NCBI GenBank assembly: GCA_022432975.1
Contig: CM039503.1
Span: forward strand, 49,889,259 to 49,953,258
Reading direction: 5' to 3'
Source of the DNA: Begonia masoniana
Lineage: Eukaryota; Streptophyta; Magnoliopsida; Cucurbitales; Begoniaceae
Length of the DNA: 64,000 nucleotides
Part shown: in pieces, positions 1 through 12,109 of the stretch
Layout: each line of letters starts with the position of its first letter
Numbering within the stretch: position 1 is the first letter of the stretch
Made by a program: the position numbers and the translations under genes
The notes under the pieces: generated by a model
Told to the model about the DNA's origin: nothing
The model's database searches: none
The model's input: the letters and a program-made list of their open reading frames with translations, nothing else

Positions 1-546
1 TTCATCTGTTTTTTTGAGGTCACTTCCAGGAGTACTCTTACAGTTTCTATATGGTGTTCCTCAACTTCAACTAGTTTTGGCTGTCTATTTTATTTGTGTT
101 TTTCTTTTGTAGCCATTATAAAGTGACCATTTGTACAATGTTTCTCAATTTTATGCGTACATGTGATATAAAATGCAAGTAGTTATGCAAAATATGATGT
201 AGAGTCTTAACCAGCATAGTTTTTATTAATAATTTATGCCATGAAAGGTTTGAAGTCGTTCTCTTATACATCATCAATTGAACTGTCACACATAATTGGA
301 TGTCTTTCTTTTAACTCCGAATTACTTTGTGTGGACTATGGTTCATACTTTACTGAACAAAAAGAAAATCTGAATCACCATCTAGGTTAGCAAACACTTT
401 ACTTCCTGAATTATTTCTTTTAATTGGTCGTGAGTGATGACCTGCTATCCTTGTTTCATAAACTTGTTCTTTTTATTCATCTGGGACGTGGAAGTACATT
501 TTGGTTCTGTAATTTGCTAAGTTCCCATTGGTTTGCCATATAACAG
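1..546 (+). other. Intron of the bZIP gene, upstream exons outside the window
   Basis: AT-rich sequence with no convincing coding frame. It ends in an acceptor-like CAG directly before the exon at 547. I read it as the 3' part of a large intron of the bZIP gene. The 5' exons, with the start codon and the N-terminal region, lie to the left of the window. Confidence 0.6.
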
Positions 547-2354
<1,808 letters not shown>

Positions 2355-2882
2355 GACAAGACAATCTGACCATTTTTGTAAGTCGCATACTAGAATAGAT
2401 TTCATAATTGTTCGTTCTAATCTTTCAAATTTATTAGCATTGTTTATTCGATCATCATTTAATTTATAGGCTGTCTTTTGTCCACCGTTAGCTGTATGTG
2501 ATTCTAGTTATCAACTTTCTTGGCCTCTGCCTTTTTTTGGAACTTTAATATGATGCTCTCTCCTCTCTCTCTCTAGAAATTTATCATCAATTTGAATGAT
2601 GGTATGGTTGGATATCAATCTGATGGTAGGATGATTTCCTTGAATCGCCCTGACTGTTGTAAATTTCAGAGTTTATTTACACAGAAAAAAAAAAGCCTTC
2701 AAATAAGATGTTTACTCTTTCTTAGGTTCTTGTTTTGATTGGTTTTAATTCTTTCCTATTTTTTCATTTGAAATTACTTTTTCATAACAAAAAGATCTTG
2801 CGATTTATGACGCCTGGAATTTGATTATTTTATGATTCTTCTGTTTTTTTTGTAGTTGTTGATTTGAATCATCGAATACCTG
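2355..2882 (+). other. 3' flank / probable 3' UTR of the bZIP gene
   Basis: No coding frame. It begins straight after the bZIP stop codon and contains TTTTTGTAAGT, a possible splice donor within the 3' UTR, and a short CT repeat near 2560. A 10-A tract at 2685-2694 is followed by a segment that reappears after the long A run. Confidence 0.5.
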
Positions 2883-3555
<673 letters not shown>

Positions 3556-3655
3556 NNNNNNNNNNNNNNNNNNNNNNNNNNNNNNNNNNNNNNNNNNNNN
3601 NNNNNNNNNNNNNNNNNNNNNNNNNNNNNNNNNNNNNNNNNNNNNNNNNNNNNNN
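3556..3655. other. Assembly gap of exactly 100 N
   Basis: One hundred Ns, the conventional size for a gap of unknown length. Synteny across this point should not be assumed. Confidence 0.99.
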
Positions 3656-4204
3656 CTTGATGGTTCTCGCACGTCTCTGTTTCCAGTGTGGGGGGGGAGA
3701 GGAAAGAAATAATCAATCAAAATATAATATAAGATGTAGTAGTGCATGTAAAAGTAAAATTCAAGCAACACGCTTAATGTAAAGATTATGACACCGTTAT
3801 TCTCCTGGCCGGGGGTCGTTACACAACCTCCTCTAGAATCTGAATTCCAGAGAGTTCCTCAATTCACTCTCACCTATTTTTTTTCTTCACACTTGAACAC
3901 TCAACAGTAACAACCCGTCACCTTTCTCTCTAAACCATACCCACTCACTCCTTCACATAACATACTCTATTTTCATAAATTCATTCAATTACCAAATCCT
4001 CAAACATGCCGATGAGGCATAGCATAAAATAACAAGGCACGAATAACTACGGAGAAGACTGCATGGGCGCTCTAAAAACTGAGCGAATCCTTATGGTTGT
4101 AAAGTATCTTAAAAATCATCAAATATCATCCACCTAATTCACACCCAAAAGTTTCAACGTAAAAGCTAAATCCTTAAAACCACAAACAAATTCGGTCATT
4201 GAAA
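3656..4204. other. Unassigned sequence between gap and Copia-1, probable TE remnant
   Basis: No gene is recognisable. CGGGGGTCGTTACACAACC near 3810 resembles a gypsy LTR terminus followed by leader-like pyrimidine-rich sequence, but no paired repeat is visible. The copia integrase homology on the minus strand stops at about 4205, so a rearrangement breakpoint lies here. Confidence 0.35.
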
Positions 4205-6633
4205 TCAGTCTAATTCAAACAACCCACCATGATCACTACGAATAGCAACAATGGTGAGCTCCTTTTCATTTTGAACTCGTTTCCTAAAGCTGGAGAAGGT
4301 ATCAAAAGTCTCATCCTTAGACTTTAGAAAAAATACCCAGGTAAATCTAGAAAAGTCGTCAACAATGACATAAGCATAGAATTTACCACCTAGACTAGCA
4401 ACATTTGAAGGACCGAAGAGGTCCATGTGAAGGAGTTGGAGAGGCTTAGAAGTGGAGATTGCATTCTTGATGCAAAAGAACTTTTGATCTGCTTGCCCAT
4501 TTGACAAGCTTCACAGATTTTATCCTTCTCAAAGGATATCTTAGGAATACCTCTAACTAAATTCTCCTTAGTAATCTTAGCTAAGGTATCCATCCCTACA
4601 TGTCCTAATCTCCTATGCCAAATCCAAGAATCAAGAGAAGAGTTAACAGCAAAGCATTTTTCATCAACATGCTCAATAATATCCAAGTCAATTATATAGA
4701 TATTTTCTTTTCTATAGCCAGTGAACAGAGATTTGTCATTTGATGCATCTTTAATTAAACAAGAGTTTGATTTAAAAATCACTTCATATCCTTTATCACA
4801 TAACTGGCTAATACTAAGCAGATTATGTTTTAATCCCTCAACTAAAAGCACATTTTCAATAGTAGGATTAAAACTGTTACCTATATTGCCGATGCCAACA
4901 ATTTTGCCTTTTTGGTTTCCACCAAAAGTGACACTTCCTTTCTTTTTGTTGACAGCAGCAAGCATGGTTGAGTCTCCTGTCATATGCCTCAAACATCCAC
5001 TGTCGAGATACCACTGGTTCTTTCCAGGAGAGCACTCAACCTGCAAAACAGTAATCAATTGGTCTTCTTAGGTACCCAAATCTTTTGGGTCCTAGTGTTA
5101 GGTCTGGTTCCTGTTGGGAACCCACTGTAATTTACTGCCAGATTTCATACTGTTTAATTTTAATGGACACTCAAAGGATTTATGTCCTACTTCATTACAA
5201 GTATGACAAGTAGACGGTTTAACAAAGAAATTCTTAAAAACTTTTCTTTTGTTGAACTTATCATAGCCTAGACCTGCTTTATCATGAGTAGCTCTATGGT
5301 TCCCTATTAGCAATGTTAAGTTCTTGCTACCATTTGAGAACCACAAAACCAGTTTATTCAACGACTCATTTTTCTTCTTAAGTTCAGTAATCTCCTTTTC
5401 ATGCACATCTACTTCTTTCACATGCTTTTCTAACAACCCTGCATTTTCCTTTTTCAAATGTTATACTTAGATTTAAGCATGCCAAATGTTTGACCAAGTC
5501 ATTAAAGGCATCAATTAGTTCACCTTCTTCATTATCACTATCGCTATCACTTAGAATACTTGAAGAAGTACTAACCTTTTCTTCGTGTGCCATAAAGCAC
5601 AGATTTGCAACTTCTTCATCATCAGAAGAGGAAGTGTCGCCTTCACTTTCATCCCAAGTTGCCTTCATGGCCTTCTTCTTGAACTTCTTGGGATATTTCT
5701 TTGCTTGTGGACAGTCTGCTTTCATATGGCCAGGTTTTCCACACCCGAAGCAGGTGATTTCCTTCTCCTTTTGGGATTTTTCACCCTTTGGAAATCTCCT
5801 TCCTTGCAATCTTTTTCTCTGGAGGAATTTGCTGAACCTCCTTGTAATGAGAGCGATATCTTCATCATCTTCTTCTTTTTCTTCTTCCTCAGACAGGTCT
5901 TGTTTACTTGAGGAAGCTTTCATTGCAATATCTTTTCTTTTTGCAACTTCCCTCTCCTTGAGATCTTCCTTCTCGTTTGACCTCATTGTGATCTCATGTG
6001 TCATAAGAGATCCAAGGAGTTCCTCAAGTTTTAGAATCTTGAGATCCTTTGCTTCCTGTATGGCAGTCACCTTTGGCTGCCAGCTTCTTGGAAGACATCT
6101 AAGAATCTTCCTGACCTGTTCTTCACAAGAATATGATTTACCAAGAGCTTTTAAGCCATTGGTAATGCTAGTAAACCTTGTAAACATAGAAGATATAGAT
6201 TCATCTTTTGGCATAGAAAATAACTCATACTCATGTACAAGCATATTCAATTTACTCTCTTTTACCTGATTTGTTCCCTCATGGGTAACCTCTAATAAGT
6301 GCCAGATTTCTTGAGCACTTTCACACCCTTGTACCCTATTAAATTCATCTCTATTTAAGGCACAATACAGGGTGTTATCGCCTTAGCATTAAGGCTTAGA
6401 TTTCTCTTATCTGACTCAGTTAGATCAGTGGAAATCTTAGGGACACTTTGGCCATCTACAGTTTTCATGGCTTTAAATGGACCATATTCTATTATATTCC
6501 AGATCTCATAGTCCATAGCTTGAATGAATATTCTCATTCTCGCTTTCCAATAAACATAATCACTGCCATCAAACAGTGGTGGACGAGAAATGGATTGACC
6601 CTCAATATGTGAGGAGTTTGTATTGAATGCCAT
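4205..6633 (-). pseudogene. Copia-1 gag-protease-integrase, frameshifted and 3'-truncated
   Basis: Ty1/copia polyprotein read leftwards. It starts at MAFNTNSSHIEG (6633), followed by the UBN2-type gag region. A CCHC zinc knuckle CFGCGKPGHMKADC lies near 5710, with a second CHTCNEVGHKSFEC near 5200. The protease motif is WYLDSG (about 5005-5020). The pre-integrase zinc region WIWHRRLGHVGMDTL is near 4610. The integrase core then starts (LLHMDLFGP, VDDFSRFTWVFFL). Homology ends near SDHGG at about 4215, before the rest of integrase, RT and RNase H. At least three frame changes are visible: near 6370, near 5460 and between about 4390 and 4507. The family's role is capsid formation, polyprotein processing and cDNA integration; this copy cannot make a polyprotein. 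No 3' LTR is present. Confidence 0.9.
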
Positions 6634-6693
6634 GGTTTATATCACACAAAGTGTTAAAAAAAAAAAAAAACAACTTAGACAAAGGTATACCTT

Positions 6694-6705
6694 GCTCTGA
6701 TACCA
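6694..6705 (-). promoter_or_regulatory. Primer-binding site of Copia-1 (initiator Met tRNA)
   Basis: Minus-strand TGGTATCAGAGC, two bases inside the 5' LTR end. It is complementary to the 3' end of plant initiator-Met tRNA, the usual minus-strand DNA primer of copia elements. Confidence 0.9.
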
Positions 6706-6707
6706 AT

Positions 6708-7911
6708 TGTAGGATCGGTATTGTCTAAGAGGGGGGTGAATTAGACCCTTTTTAATTTTAATTTCTAATCTAACCAATTTCTCTCTTGATTAAACTTATA
6801 GATTTAACACAAGTAATCAATATAATGAAAAGAGAGAGAGAGAGAAATTTGACACCAGTATTTTTACGTGGTTCGGCCAAACTGCCTACGTCCACGTTCC
6901 AAGGCACCTCCTTGAAGATTCCTTACTTCTCCTCAACGAGAAAAAACTGATCGAACTTACGGGCTTCGATCCACAGCCTTACACAATCCTGGATTGATCT
7001 TTACGGGCGTCAATCCACTGCCTTACAAGTTTTTCAGAATTAAAACACAGATTAGTAATCTACAACCTCTCAAAACAGAATCTCAAGTTTTTGGAATAAA
7101 GAGAGATGTAGGTAGCAGATTTTTCAGAGTATGATATTCGCAGATTAGGGCTCAGGATTCAAATTGGCAAAAGTTGTTTCTTCAAGCTCTAACTTTAGCT
7201 TAAATACTCTGTCTGCAAAATCGGCTTGGCTTAAATGCTCCTTATCCAATAATAGAAACTTTGTTACCGTTGGAGCAGGTTCGTACATTTTCAGGTGGCC
7301 GTTGCCGTTTGTAGTTGCAAGTCGTCGTTGCCATTAATGTTCTGGAGTTATGGCTGAAAACGACGTCACTGTAGCTTCGCGGCTAATTTGAATTCTGGCG
7401 GAAGACGAAGTTGATTTAGTCTTGGACCGCTATCGAATGATGAAGCTGTAAAACGCTTGAACCGGCACCGGAAGATGAAGCTTTAAAACGCTGACGTTTG
7501 ATTAGGTCAAAGATATCTTCCGCCTTTGTCGTTTTGTGACCGGTAGAATAACTTGGTTGACACATCCGCCTTTGTCGTTTAGCGGCCGGAAGAGTAATTC
7601 CATTTACTCATCCGCCTTGTCGTTTAGTGAGCGGTGGAGTAGTTCGTTTCAGCTCATCCGCCTTGTCGTCTAGCGAGCGGTGGACTTCTTCATTTTAGCT
7701 TATCCGCCTTGTCGTCTAGCGAGCGGTGGAGTAATTCCATTTACTCATCCGCCTTTGTCGTTTTGTGGCCGGTAGAGTAACTTGTAAACGACTCCGCTCT
7801 TGTCGTTTTGTGGCCGGAAGTCTGATTTAAATTATTTAATATCTTTCAGCCCTGTACGCTTGATCACACGCATTAGATACTAAAATACCCTTATCAAGGG
7901 TATTTCCAACA
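6708..7911 (-). mobile_element. 5' LTR of Copia-1
   Basis: On the minus strand it runs TGTTGGAAATACCC ... CGATCCTACA and is followed by the primer-binding site. Length is 1204 bp, with TG/CA ends. About six copies of a roughly 60-bp unit (core TCATCCGCCTTGTCGT, about 7515-7820) are repeated within it. The matching 3' LTR has been lost, so neither age nor target duplication can be read. Confidence 0.8.
7515..7820. repeat. Tandem repeat inside the Copia-1 LTR
   Basis: About six diverged copies of a unit of roughly 60 bp containing CCGCCTTGTCGT and GCGAGCGGTGGA or TGGCCGGTAGAG. They differ by substitutions and small indels. Confidence 0.7.
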
Positions 7912-8027
7912 GATTAAAAACACAAATGCAAAATTCATACTTATCATTTAATAAACATAATCAAATTATATTATCATAAACACACATTATCAAAAACATA
8001 TTTAGACTTAAACATCAATTAAGTCAA

Positions 8028-8330
8028 CAGGAAGACGGGGAGAAATTAAAACAGGAAAAACAGAATAGACAACAACATGCAGTGGAGGACTTAATAAAAA
8101 AAATGAGAAACATAAACTGGAAGACATACTGTGAAAGGCTACAGTGGATGACAGAAGCCATGGACAATCGGGAGCTGTGGACATTTAAAAACACGTGGAC
8201 GTTTAAAAATAACAGAGGCCGTGGAATTTTGAAATACCAGATGCCGTGGACGTTTAAAAATAACAGAGGCAAAACAGTGGACACAGAGGTCCGTGGACGT
8301 TTACAATAAAAGATAAAAACAGTGAACACA
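8028..8330 (-). mobile_element. Truncated gypsy LTR (LTR-G0), left part
   Basis: This is the continuation of the LTR at 17918-19949, separated from it by insertion of Tekay-1 between copies of ACACA. It contains diverged units built on GTGGACGTTTAAAA. The last ~120 bp expected before the LTR terminus (TGTGACGACCC in this orientation, as at 39890) are absent, so this end is truncated near 8028. Confidence 0.65.
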
Positions 8331-10829
8331 TGTACCACCCGGCATTTTTGCCTATGTAATAATTCCTCGAATATGTAAGCGGAATTTCTCCGATATTAAT
8401 GCAATGATTGTTTTGTAATAAAATTGTCGATGTGTTTAATCGAACGAGGGTGATTCGTGAGACCGAATAGATTAACTAAATAATGTTTTAGTTAAAAACT
8501 AATGGAAGGGCAAATTAGGAAGAAATTAAGGTTGGTGGGAGAAATCAAATGGATGATTGACACTTGGCAAACTTGTGGAAGAAGACAAGCCATGTATCCC
8601 ATTTCCTTCTCTTCCTCCTACGTGAGACATTTCCCTCTCTGCTCTCTCTCATTTTCCTCTCTGCTCTCTCTCATTTTCCTCTCTGCTTCTCTCTTTCGGT
8701 TAAGAAAAACCAACGCAAGGAGTTTCTTCCTTCTCTGATTTTCCTCCTGCTTTTCGGTCTAAGGTAATCATCTTAGATAGAAAACGATTTTTAGTTTATT
8801 TATTTGCTAGTTTCGTGATGTTTAGGGTTAATGTCCGTTTATGCATGCTATAGGTTCGTGAACCACAGTGCTCGTGCGTTCAAGTTTGCTGCATTTCGGA
8901 CCACAGGTAAGTTCATACGTATAGGTTTGGCCCTTAAGGCCCTACAATACGGAGGTACTAGTTTTATGTTGTCGAGATTTCTATTGGGTAGCTAAACCAT
9001 AGGTTATGTTTTAGGTTAAGTGTATTCTGTTTTATATTCTGCTTATTCTGCTTATTATTCTGTTGCCTGTCTATGAATGTTCATGCATACACGTTTTCTC
9101 TGAAAGTCATGAAAATGTTTTCTGTACACTGTTTGAAGTTAAGTAAGATAAAACCTGTAATGAAATGTATGGTTAAGTGTGGATGAGGACTGGCATCCTG
9201 TCATGTACTCCTGTTATGTCCTGTTGTGGCATGTACTCCTGTTGCGCCAGCTCTTCTTCCCACTTATACCTTCCTGTCCAGTGTAATGTAATGTAATGTT
9301 CACGTATTTGAAAAAGATTCATGCATAGCACGTTCATCACTCTGTATTGTATGTTCTTGCTGAGCTCTAGGCTCATAGTTGAACTCCCTGTTGTAGGTAC
9401 GGATCCTCCAGATGAGGAGCTTGAACCTCAAACTGATGAGTTGATGTAGTTGGCGGGAGGAGCTCACGGGATGGTTGCTGCAGTCAGACAAATATCATTC
9501 CTGTGATAATGTGTTTTATGTAAAGTTATGTCAAGTTTTGTACAAGTTGTTTTGGGGTTTTAAAACGTTTGAAGTGTATGTCAAGTTCTGTAAAACTTTT
9601 GGGATCTTCAAAACGAGGTATAAAATCTGTGTTGATGTTTTTCTTTAAAACTTCTGTTTGACAGTTGAATGTATATTTTAAAATATTCTGGAACTGCCTT
9701 GAGTTTTCTCTCTTAGTGTGTGCATGGATTGTCTCGAGTTTTAGAGCTATCCATGCAGTTTGTTTTCTCGAATCTCTGTTATGTTGTCTGTCATGTTGTC
9801 AAGTATGTTGTTTTAAAACTATGTTTTGAATCGGGTTTTTAATAAATTTTGAAGTTTTATGCCTTCTGTTGTTATGTCTTCTGTTGATATGTCATCCTGT
9901 TAAATGTTGTCAATTTAGTCATCTGCCCAGTTATATGCCTTAGTCATCCGTCCAGTTATATGCCTTAGTCATCCGTCCAGTTATATGCCTTAGTCATCCG
10001 CCCCGGTCAATTCTGTCATCTGCCCCAGTCAAAGTCAATTTAGTCATCCGCCCAGTTTAAAATTTTTTCTTCCGGCTGACGTCACCCAAGCCTTCCGCCC
10101 AGTGTATTTATTATGTCTTCCGGCTGATGTCAGCATAAGTCTTCCGCCCAGTTTAAAACTTTGTCTTCCGGCTGACGTCACCCAAGTCTTCCGCCCAGTG
10201 TATTTATGTCTTCCGGCTGATGTCAGCATAAGTCTTCCGCCCAGTTTAAAACTCCGTCTTCCGGCTGACGTCACCCAAGTCTTCCGCCAGTATAAATATG
10301 TCTTCCGGCTGACGTCATCCCAGACTTTCCGCCAGTATAATGCTTATATCTTCCGGTTGACGTCATCCATCTTCCGGCCAACGTCATCTTCTCATCCGAT
10401 TTCAGTTACTGTCTGTGTCTTCCGGCTGGCGTCACCCATCTCCCGGCTGACGTCATTCAAGTCTTCCGCCCAGTTTTAAACCAAGTCTTCCGCCTTCATT
10501 TCCTGTTTCCTGCTACTGCCAATTGCACTGTTTCATTTCTCCTTCTGCCATTCATTTTGTAGTCTAGTTTTGAACTGTTTCCTTTTTTCTGTTTTGATTC
10601 CAAGTCCCAGAAATGTTTTCCTTCTCTGTTAAGCTTTAAGGTTAAAGTTTTAAAAGTTCAGTCGCTAATATTTTCTGTCTTTCTCTTTTTTGCAATTCTA
10701 TCTGCCCCAGTTTAAAAGTTTTATAAAAGTCAAAAAAAAAAAAATATAGTTGTCCCCATTTTCTGTAAATGTCCTGGAGTGACGGCTCGGTTCTCGGATC
10801 CCGATCGGGTCAGGTTTCGGGTCGTCACA
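8331..10829 (+). mobile_element. 5' LTR of Tekay-1
   Basis: TGTACCACCCGGC ... GGGTCGTCACA, 2499 bp. Pyrimidine-rich sequence at about 8600-8700 may mark a transcription start. Good splice-site matches lie at 8763/8764 (donor), 8853/8854 (acceptor), 8906/8907 (donor, ACAG^GTAAGT) and 9396/9397 (acceptor). A short frame after the last acceptor ends at TAG 9447-9449. A tandem-repeat block fills about 9905-10490. Confidence 0.95.
9915..10490 (+). repeat. Minisatellite block in Tekay-1 5' LTR, with TGACGTCA motifs
   Basis: Units of about 25 bp (TCATCCGCCCAGTTATATGCC) come first, followed by units of about 44 bp alternating CTTCCGGCTGACGTCACCC and CTTCCGCCCAGT. I count six exact TGACGTCA palindromes plus variants (TGATGTCA, TGGCGTCA). 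TGACGTCA is the classic CRE/C-box bound by bZIP factors. The 3' LTR has the same block minus one 25-bp unit. Confidence 0.9.
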
Positions 10830-10833
10830 GTAA

Positions 10834-10845
10834 TGGTATCAGAGC
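10834..10845 (+). promoter_or_regulatory. Primer-binding site of Tekay-1
   Basis: TGGTATCAGAGC starting five bases after the 5' LTR end; complementary to initiator-Met tRNA. Confidence 0.95.
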
Positions 10846-10987
10846 GATAAGGTTTTAAAACCGATTATGTGAAATGTCTGACTGCGCAACCCGCCACGTG
10901 AGATCGCTCCTCTAACTGTAAGTGTTTAAGTTTCTGTAAAAGTTATGTTTATTTAATTTAGTTATTCTGTTTATAGGATTTTCTAGA

Positions 10988-12109
10988 ATGGTGAGAGGAA
11001 ATCAGGGTGATGCAAATGACAGAGGCGACGCCCTCGATCGTCTAACCGAGTTGGTCGGCGTTCAGTCACGAATGATGGAACGCATGATGGCCAGAGAAGA
11101 TAATGGGAATCATAATAACCATGCTAATGCTCCACGTGACTCTAGTGGAGAAAGATTTCAGCGACTCCAGCCGCCTGCATTTGATGGATTATCGACAGAC
11201 CCTACTCATGCTGAGGAATGGATCCGGCAGATTGAACGCATGTTGAATTATGCAGAGGTGGAGGAAAATAAGAAAGTGATATGTGCCTCGTTTAATCTCA
11301 CCAAGAGTGCTGGATTTTGGTGGGATACAGTGCAGTCAACCACTGTGGCATTAAGCTGGGAGGGATTTAAAACACTCTTCTACGAGAAGTACTTTGACCG
11401 CAGCATGAGGAAGGAGAAGTTACTGGAATTCTCTCGACTACGACAGTTTGGAACGGTGGCCGAGTATGTTCAGAAGTTCGATTCATTATCCCGTTATGCA
11501 CCCAACCTTGTGGCCACTGATGAAAATAAGGTGCATCAGTTTATCCAGGGTTTGAAGATGGACCTCTTACGAGGGATTACATACGGGGGATTTGACGAGG
11601 CCCCATACACAAAGGTGGTAGCTAAGGCTTATCAGTTGGAAGCCTTAGAGGCAAAGTCTCAGAGATATACATCAAAGAGAATCATGCAGGATGCCCCTCA
11701 GCAGCAGCAACAACAACAAAAGGGAAAGTTTGGGCAACCACGGCAGCAACAGAACAGAGGTGTCAAAAGACCAAATGAAGTTGCCATTTATCAGGGCAAA
11801 GGGAAAAGACCTATGGGAGCTCCTCAGCTTCCTGTATGCCCACGTTGCCAGAGAAATCATACGGGAGAATGTAGGCTCTACACTGGCCAATGTTTCCGAT
11901 GCGGCAAAGTAGGCCATCTTGTGCGGGATTGCCCAATGCCCGACACCAGAACAGGTCAAGCCGTACCCAGAGTTTTTGCAATGATGGAAGATGTTGATGA
12001 TGCTGATCTGCACACAGCAATCACAGGTACAATTTTGGTGTATGAGGTACCTGCTTATACCTTGTGGGACACGCACACATTCGTTTGTGGCCATGGACTT
12101 CGTAATTAG
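10988..12109 (+). CDS. Tekay-1 gag (capsid/nucleocapsid), runs into frameshift at protease
   Basis: A 373-codon frame. The N-terminus is followed by a retrotransposon gag domain (about residues 50-200; [40 protein letters not shown]). A Gln-rich linker and two zinc knuckles follow: [12 protein letters not shown] and [14 protein letters not shown] (about residues 282-315). Gag packages element RNA into cytoplasmic particles. In this lineage gag and pol form one long frame. Here the frame leaves register at about 12069-12075, where the protease D-T-G-A motif should be, so the last ~15 residues to 12109 are out of frame. The start was chosen at the first ATG after the leader, which places the gag domain at its usual distance. 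Confidence 0.9.
   Translation: MVRGNQGDANDRGDALDRLTELVGVQSRMMERMMAREDNGNHNNHANAPRDSSGERFQRLQPPAFDGLSTDPTHAEEWIRQIERMLNYAEVEENKKVICASFNLTKSAGFWWDTVQSTTVALSWEGFKTLFYEKYFDRSMRKEKLLEFSRLRQFGTVAEYVQKFDSLSRYAPNLVATDENKVHQFIQGLKMDLLRGITYGGFDEAPYTKVVAKAYQLEALEAKSQRYTSKRIMQDAPQQQQQQQKGKFGQPRQQQNRGVKRPNEVAIYQGKGKRPMGAPQLPVCPRCQRNHTGECRLYTGQCFRCGKVGHLVRDCPMPDTRTGQAVPRVFAMMEDVDDADLHTAITGTILVYEVPAYTLWDTHTFVCGHGLRN

Noticed and set aside
5490..6269. 259-codon plus-strand ORF rich in Ser and Phe
   Set aside because: Complement of the Copia-1 gag frame; its composition mirrors the acidic, Lys-rich gag linker.
10050..10480. CRISPR-like or regulatory repeat-spacer array
   Set aside because: Plant LTR context; units are head-to-tail with variable length and no unique spacers, so it is an ordinary minisatellite.
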